Shown piece by piece: positions 15,703 to 19,858 of a stretch of DNA of 19,858 bases. Both the position numbers and the translations under genes were made by a program. How positions within the stretch are numbered: position 1 is the stretch's first letter; each line of letters begins with the position of its first letter. The DNA comes from Gammaproteobacteria bacterium (GTDB lineage Bacteria > Pseudomonadota > Gammaproteobacteria > Magnimaribacterales > TMED112). Under the pieces are notes generated by a model. It searched no databases, had not been told where the DNA came from, and worked only from the letters and a program-made list of their open reading frames with translations. Where the stretch lies: positions 16,585 to 36,442 of the forward strand of contig NYUL01000025.1 of NCBI GenBank assembly GCA_002684055.1, given 5' to 3'.

Positions 15703-16909
15703 CGAGCATTATGTTTTCTGGCTCAACACCAAGGTCTGTCAACATCTTGATGCAGCTAGAATTCATTATTGGTGGCCCACAAAGATAGTATTCACAATCT
15801 TCAGGTGCGTCATGTTTGGAGAGATACTCATCTTGAGTCACTTGGTGGATAAATCCTGACAGGCCATTCCAATTATCTTCAGGCAATGCATCAGAAAGAG
15901 CGATATTGAAAGAGAAATTCTCATGCTCCTCTGCTAACTTGTCAAACTCTTCTTTGTAAAAAATCTCTTTCATACTTCTTGCACCATACCAATAAGAAAT
16001 CTTTCTGTTGGAATTAAGCCTCATCAACTGGTCAAAAATATGTGATCGCATAGGTGCCATACCTGCTCCTCCGCCTATGAAAACCATTTCATTTTGCGTT
16101 TCACGTGCAAAGAATTCCCCAAAAGGACCAAACACTTTTACCTTATCGCCTGGTTTTAAGCTAAAGACATATGATGACATTATGCCTGGTGGAAAATCAG
16201 AGCCTGGTGGTGGAGAAGCCACTCTTATATTGAACTTAAGCACTCCTTCTTCTAAGGGATAGTTTGCCATTGAGTATGCTCTAATAATTGGTTCAGGGTT
16301 CGTAGCAACATTGTCCCAGATCTTAAACCTATCCCAATCATCGTGATACTCTTTAGCTACATCAAAATCTTGATACTTCATATTCTCATAGGCTGGCGCT
16401 TCTAGTTGGACATAGCCCCCTGCTTTGAATTTTACATTTTCACCTACTGGAAGCTTTAGAACTAATTCTTTTATAAAAGTAGCAACATTGTCATTGGAAA
16501 CGACTTCACATTCCCATTCTTTCACCCCAAAGACTTCCTCAGGAATTTGAATCTTCATATCGCCTTTTACAGCAACCTGGCAGGATAATCTCCAATTATC
16601 ATTCTGTTGTTTGTAATTAAAATGAGATTGTTCTGTTGACAAGATAGAGCCGCCTCCGTCAGTTACTTGGCACTTACATTCAGCGCATGTTCCACCACCA
16701 CCACAAGCTGAGGCAAGGTAGATGTTTTGTGATGCTAGTGTGCTAAGTAATTTGCCACCTGAAGGAACTGTAATACTTTTTTCCGGATCACCATTAATTT
16801 CAATTGAAACTTCACCTGTCGAGACAAGCTGTGATCTTGCGACCATCACAAAGGCAACCAAAAAGGCAACTATAAGTGTGAATGAAAGTATACCAAGATA
16901 GATATCCAT
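15686..16909 (-). CDS. nqrF: Na+-NQR subunit F (NADH dehydrogenase subunit)
   Basis: A 407-residue membrane-anchored electron-entry subunit that takes hydride from NADH to FAD and passes electrons to a [2Fe-2S] cluster. One N-terminal membrane helix (about 4-24) is followed by a ferredoxin domain with cluster cysteines 69, 75, 78 and 110. The FAD/NADH reductase domain has the FAD motif R-A-Y-S (210-213), 'GGGAGMAPMRS' (279-289) for NADH binding and 'CGPP' (377-380). It ends D-D-F-G-G, as in the family. A GGAGG ribosome-binding site lies in the nqrE end (plus 16921-16926). Its ATG overlaps the nqrE stop by one base and its 3' end overlaps apbE by 17 bp. Confidence 0.97.
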   Translation of the reverse strand: MDIYLGILSFTLIVAFLVAFVMVARSQLVSTGEVSIEINGDPEKSITVPSGGKLLSTLASQNIYLASACGGGGTCAECKCQVTDGGGSILSTEQSHFNYKQQNDNWRLSCQVAVKGDMKIQIPEEVFGVKEWECEVVSNDNVATFIKELVLKLPVGENVKFKAGGYVQLEAPAYENMKYQDFDVAKEYHDDWDRFKIWDNVATNPEPIIRAYSMANYPLEEGVLKFNIRVASPPPGSDFPPGIMSSYVFSLKPGDKVKVFGPFGEFFARETQNEMVFIGGGAGMAPMRSHIFDQLMRLNSNRKISYWYGARSMKEIFYKEEFDKLAEEHENFSFNIALSDALPEDNWNGLSGFIHQVTQDEYLSKHDAPEDCEYYLCGPPIMNSSCIKMLTDLGVEPENIMLDDFGG

Positions 16910-17517
16910 TAAAGCAAGATACCTCCAAATGACATGAAACCAAAACTCATTAAACCAACTATTACAAAAGTTATACCTAGCCCTCTTAACCCCTCTGGTA
17001 TATCACTATATTTTAACTTTTCTCTGATTCCTGCCAAGAGCACAATGGCTAAAGCCCATCCAAATCCTGCTCCAAATCCGTAAACTACACTTTCTGTAAA
17101 GCTATAATTTTTTTCTATCATGAAAAGTGATGCCCCAAGTATGGCACAATTCACGGTAATTAAAGGCAAGAATATACCCAAAGCGTTGTACAAGGCTGGC
17201 ACATATTTATCTAAAAACATCTCAAGTATTTGTACCGCTGCAGCAATAACGCCGATGTAGGTTATTAATCCTACAAATTGAAGATTAGTATCATCCAACC
17301 CAGCCCAGGATAATGCCCCTTCTTTAAGTACAAAATTATAGATTAAGTTATTCAGGGGAACTGTGATGGTTAGAACCACAATAACTGCGATACCAAGACC
17401 AAATGCTGCTTTAACCTGCTTTGAAATTGCGAAAAATGTGCACATACCTAAAAACAGAGAAAGTGCTATATTTTCAATGAAAACAGTTTTTACAAAGAGG
17501 TTTAATAGATCAGCCAC
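16909..17517 (-). CDS. nqrE: Na+-NQR subunit E
   Basis: A 202-residue integral membrane protein with about six helices, homologous to NqrD and RnfA. Together with NqrD it holds an iron-sulphur/iron centre in the middle of the membrane. The ligand cysteines are visible at 26 ('LGMCTFF') and 124 ('VNCAILGA'). The start is GTG, supported by the GAGGTGG just upstream. That GTG lies inside the nqrD end, giving an 8-bp overlap with nqrD. Confidence 0.97.
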   Translation of the reverse strand: MADLLNLFVKTVFIENIALSLFLGMCTFFAISKQVKAAFGLGIAVIVVLTITVPLNNLIYNFVLKEGALSWAGLDDTNLQFVGLITYIGVIAAAVQILEMFLDKYVPALYNALGIFLPLITVNCAILGASLFMIEKNYSFTESVVYGFGAGFGWALAIVLLAGIREKLKYSDIPEGLRGLGITFVIVGLMSFGFMSFGGILL

Positions 17518-18193
17518 TTGCCACCTCTTTTTTAACTTTTAATGGTTTAAATGTGTGAGCTTTAAGAGGGTTTTCATTTTCTTCAACTTGGCTCTTACTG
17601 AATGACCTAATGACCCAAATCATTATGCCAATAATAATAAAGGAGCTCGGAGGCAGTAATAAAAAGTTATTTATTGGATAATTCTCTGGCATTAATTGCA
17701 TGCCAAAGAAAGTACCACTACCAAAAATTTCCCTTACAGCCGCAACGATTAACAAAACAAAACTATAGCCAAGACCATTACCAAAGCCATCCAACATGCT
17801 TTTAATCGGCGGATTTTTCATGGCATAAGCTTCTGCTCGCCCCATAACAATACAATTTGTGATTATCAGTCCTACAAAGACCGATAATTGTTTGCTTGCT
17901 TCATAGGCATAAGCTTTCAAAAGCTCATCAACGATAATAACTAGTGAGGAGATAATCGTCATTTGAACGATGATTCTTATGCTGTCTGGTATGTAATGTC
18001 TAATAATTGAAATGAACAAATTTGAGAGCGTTACAACGGATGTGAGTGCTATACACATTATTAATGTAACGTCCATCTTGACGGTAACTGCTAGCGCAGA
18101 ACAAATACCCAGGATCTGTAAAGCAATAGGATTGTTTTCAACTATTGGTGTGAATAATAGTTTTCTTGTTTCTTTTACTGAGATTGCCTTCAT
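17510..18193 (-). CDS. nqrD: Na+-NQR subunit D
   Basis: A 227-residue integral membrane protein with about six helices (Vibrio NqrD is about 210), related to RnfE. Cys31 ('ILGICSALAV') and Cys114 ('TNCIVMGRAEAYA') are the expected ligands of the intramembrane Fe centre shared with NqrE. 'NPIALQILGICSALAVT' near the start is near-canonical. The C-terminal tail (about 200-227) is basic and longer than usual. The ATG overlaps the nqrC stop (ATGA). Confidence 0.97.
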   Translation of the reverse strand: MKAISVKETRKLLFTPIVENNPIALQILGICSALAVTVKMDVTLIMCIALTSVVTLSNLFISIIRHYIPDSIRIIVQMTIISSLVIIVDELLKAYAYEASKQLSVFVGLIITNCIVMGRAEAYAMKNPPIKSMLDGFGNGLGYSFVLLIVAAVREIFGSGTFFGMQLMPENYPINNFLLLPPSSFIIIGIMIWVIRSFSKSQVEENENPLKAHTFKPLKVKKEVASG

Positions 18194-18924
18194 ACGTTCG
18201 CTGCCTTAGCTCTTAATTTTTCTAAAACTGGTCCATAACCATTCTCACCAAGCCAGTACCTAATCATGTTTGTTACACCGTTGCTCGTAAGTGTTGCTCC
18301 TGAAATGCCATCAATTTCATACTCCTCTGATGATGGCCCCTTAGTTACATATAAGATAACTTTTCCTGAGGAATCATAAACTTTTTTGCCATTCCAATCA
18401 GATTTCCAGGTTGGGTTATCTACCTCTCCCCCTAAACCTGGTGTCTCTTTATGATCGTAATACTCAATGCCTTTTACTGTATTCAAATCAGCATCCAAGG
18501 ATAAGTATCCATACAGCGTACCCCATAAGCCATACCCTCTTATCGGCAAAACAATCTTCTGAATTTGGTCTGCTTCAGAGTACCAAACATAGATTGGCGC
18601 TATATTCTCTCTTCTTTTTAGAATTGCAATATCTTGGTCTTTTGGAACTAAGCTTGAGCTATTAGCATTTGAGGATGCCTTGATGTGATCATATGCTCCA
18701 TTTACTTCAACTAATATATTCGACTCAAAATCTACGTATAGCGTTTTAATTTTTGAGAATTCGCTGTCGACTTTATCTGTAACAATACCTGCTGCAGCCA
18801 AAATCTTAAGCTTCTTTTCATTCTCAATATTTAGTTTCTGCTCAGGTCGAACAGAAACTGCTGTAACAGAAACGATTACAGCACAAGCTACACATGCAAT
18901 TAAAGGAATAATCATTTTGTTCAT
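18190..18924 (-). CDS. nqrC: Na+-NQR subunit C (covalent FMN)
   Basis: A 244-residue subunit with one N-terminal membrane helix (about 5-25) and a periplasmic FMN-binding domain. The flavinylation motif D-G-I-S-G-A-T-L-T-S is complete, with Thr211 as the FMN acceptor (Vibrio Thr225 by family knowledge). 'LPIRGYGLWGTLYGY' and 'YDHKETPGLG' are also conserved. A strong AGAGG ribosome-binding site lies within the end of nqrB, and the stop of nqrB overlaps the start (ATGA). It is shorter than Vibrio NqrC by about a dozen residues. Confidence 0.97.
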   Translation of the reverse strand: MNKMIIPLIACVACAVIVSVTAVSVRPEQKLNIENEKKLKILAAAGIVTDKVDSEFSKIKTLYVDFESNILVEVNGAYDHIKASSNANSSSLVPKDQDIAILKRRENIAPIYVWYSEADQIQKIVLPIRGYGLWGTLYGYLSLDADLNTVKGIEYYDHKETPGLGGEVDNPTWKSDWNGKKVYDSSGKVILYVTKGPSSEEYEIDGISGATLTSNGVTNMIRYWLGENGYGPVLEKLRAKAANV

Positions 18925-19858
18925 GAGTTATACCTCTCCATTCGCTTGCCTGTATTGTAGGAAGTAACACAATAGTCAATTACTGGCGCTAGTAAATTAG
19001 CAAAAAGAATCGCTAACATCATGCCCTCAGGAAATGCAGGATTAACCACTCTTATAAGTATTACAAGAACTCCAATTGAGAAGCCATAAATCCATCTTCC
19101 CATGTTGGTGCTCGCTGCTGTGACTGGTTCTGTTGCCATAAATATTAACCCAAAAGCAAAACTGCCAATGGTTAAGTGCCACCACCAAGGCACACTAAAC
19201 ATTGGATTGGTATCTGATCCAATAAAATTTAAGAGAGTAGTCATCAGAATCATGCCTATTAATGTAGCTAAAATAATTCTCCATGATGCAATTTTGGCGA
19301 AGACCATATAGACGCCTGAAAGGAGAATTAGTAGTGTTGATGTTTCACCAATTGAGCCTGGTATTTGCCCTAAGAACGACTGTGTCCAGGTATAATTTGC
19401 TTGTATCCCAGCTATTCCCTCTTGTGCTCCTATGCCTAGTGCTGTAGCTCCTGAATAACCATCAATTGAGCCATTGTCTGCTAGCGATGAGATCCAAACC
19501 ATATCTCCTGACAATTCAGAAGGATACGCAAAATAAATAAAAGCCCTGCCTGTTAATGCCGGATTTAGAAAGTTTTTTCCAGTACCACCGAAGAATTCTT
19601 TGCCTACTACTATTCCAAAGGCTATTCCAGAGGCAGCTTGCCATAATGGAATGTCTGGAGGACAGCTTAATGAAAATAGTACAGTTGAAACAAATGCGCC
19701 TTCATTAATTTCGTGCCTTCTTACGGTTGCAAAGATTGCTTCACAAGCAATTCCAACGACAAATACAGTTAAATATATCGGCACAAAATAGACTAGACCA
19801 AACCAAAATCTGTGCAAATGATTGCTTGGGTCTGTTCCAACTAATTGCACCAAGCCAT
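18921..19858 (-). CDS. nqrB: Na+-NQR subunit B, N-terminus beyond window
   Basis: About 310 C-terminal residues of the large membrane subunit that binds covalent FMN and riboflavin and forms much of the Na+ path. The frame runs off the right edge with no start inside; the apparent first codon at 19853 is TTG and is not a real start. The flavinylation motif D-G-Y-S-G-A-T-A-L-G is present, with the FMN Thr at plus 19443-19445. Comparison with the Vibrio Thr236 position suggests about 100 residues are missing and a full length near 410. Many membrane helices follow. It ends in the ATGA overlap with nqrC. nqrA should lie just beyond the window. Confidence 0.97.
   Translation of the reverse strand, partial: GLVQLVGTDPSNHLHRFWFGLVYFVPIYLTVFVVGIACEAIFATVRRHEINEGAFVSTVLFSLSCPPDIPLWQAASGIAFGIVVGKEFFGGTGKNFLNPALTGRAFIYFAYPSELSGDMVWISSLADNGSIDGYSGATALGIGAQEGIAGIQANYTWTQSFLGQIPGSIGETSTLLILLSGVYMVFAKIASWRIILATLIGMILMTTLLNFIGSDTNPMFSVPWWWHLTIGSFAFGLIFMATEPVTAASTNMGRWIYGFSIGVLVILIRVVNPAFPEGMMLAILFANLLAPVIDYCVTSYNTGKRMERYNS

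Noticed and set aside
19851..19853. TTG at the right edge as the nqrB start
   Set aside because: The frame stays open to the end of the window, and the FMN Thr position shows that about 100 N-terminal residues are missing.
1..19858. Mobile element, phage or defence island
   Set aside because: No transposase, integrase, terminal inverted repeats, target duplications, tRNA attachment site or known defence domain was seen; nearly all genes are core metabolic or respiratory.

Overview
This AT-rich window (roughly 35-40% G+C by eye) has the gene content and order of a gammaproteobacterial chromosome: infA next to clpA/clpS, icd near mnmA-purB, and a Na+-translocating NADH:quinone oxidoreductase (nqr) cluster. 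Low G+C, very tight gene packing, a sodium-pumping respiratory complex and calcium-loop surface lipoproteins suggest a marine, possibly streamlined lineage (SAR86-like clades fit). That placement is an inference from gene content, not a phylogeny.

Layout. (1) 1-388: AT-rich, mostly non-coding, with two adjacent DnaA-box-like sites and a perfect 16-bp palindrome; a possible C-terminal tail of a gene enters at the left edge. (2) 389-1353, minus: an overlapping GNAT acetyltransferase / SRPBCC pair. (3) 1404-1622, plus: infA, whose 3' end overlaps that of clpA by 8 bp. (4) 1615-5436, minus: icd-clpS-clpA, tightly spaced and probably one transcript. (5) 5503-10830, plus: mnmA-purB-aceB-aceA, with gaps of -8, +2 and 0 bp, ended by a strong UUCG-tetraloop terminator. 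The NADP isocitrate dehydrogenase and the glyoxylate-shunt enzymes that compete for isocitrate therefore diverge from one 66-bp region. (6) 10894-11165: a possible 25-aa and a likely 62-aa small membrane protein. (7) 11246-14747, plus: two tandem lipoproteins with FG-GAP/VCBS calcium-loop repeats, the second with about seven repeats, as expected for a seven-bladed beta-propeller. (8) 14750-19858, minus: nqrB(partial)-nqrC-nqrD-nqrE-nqrF-apbE-nqrM. Every junction overlaps, by 1 to 17 bp.

How it fits together. Icd, AceA and AceB set the split between the TCA cycle and the acetate/fatty-acid-saving glyoxylate shunt. NADH is oxidised by Na+-NQR. The accessory genes ApbE (covalent FMN attachment to NqrB and NqrC) and NqrM (maturation of the intramembrane Fe centre) are carried in the same operon. 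nqrM is only 52 codons and easily missed. Key cofactor residues of NqrB-F are all visible, so the complex should be functional; nqrA and the N-terminus of nqrB lie beyond the right edge.

Most of the window is ordinary core metabolism. The points most worth a second look are the DnaA-box/palindrome region at the left, the unusually compact ApbE, the divergent isocitrate branch point, the tandem propeller lipoproteins and the small membrane ORFs. I did not find convincing evidence for a wholly new multi-gene system. No rRNA, tRNA, CRISPR array, transposase or phage gene was seen.
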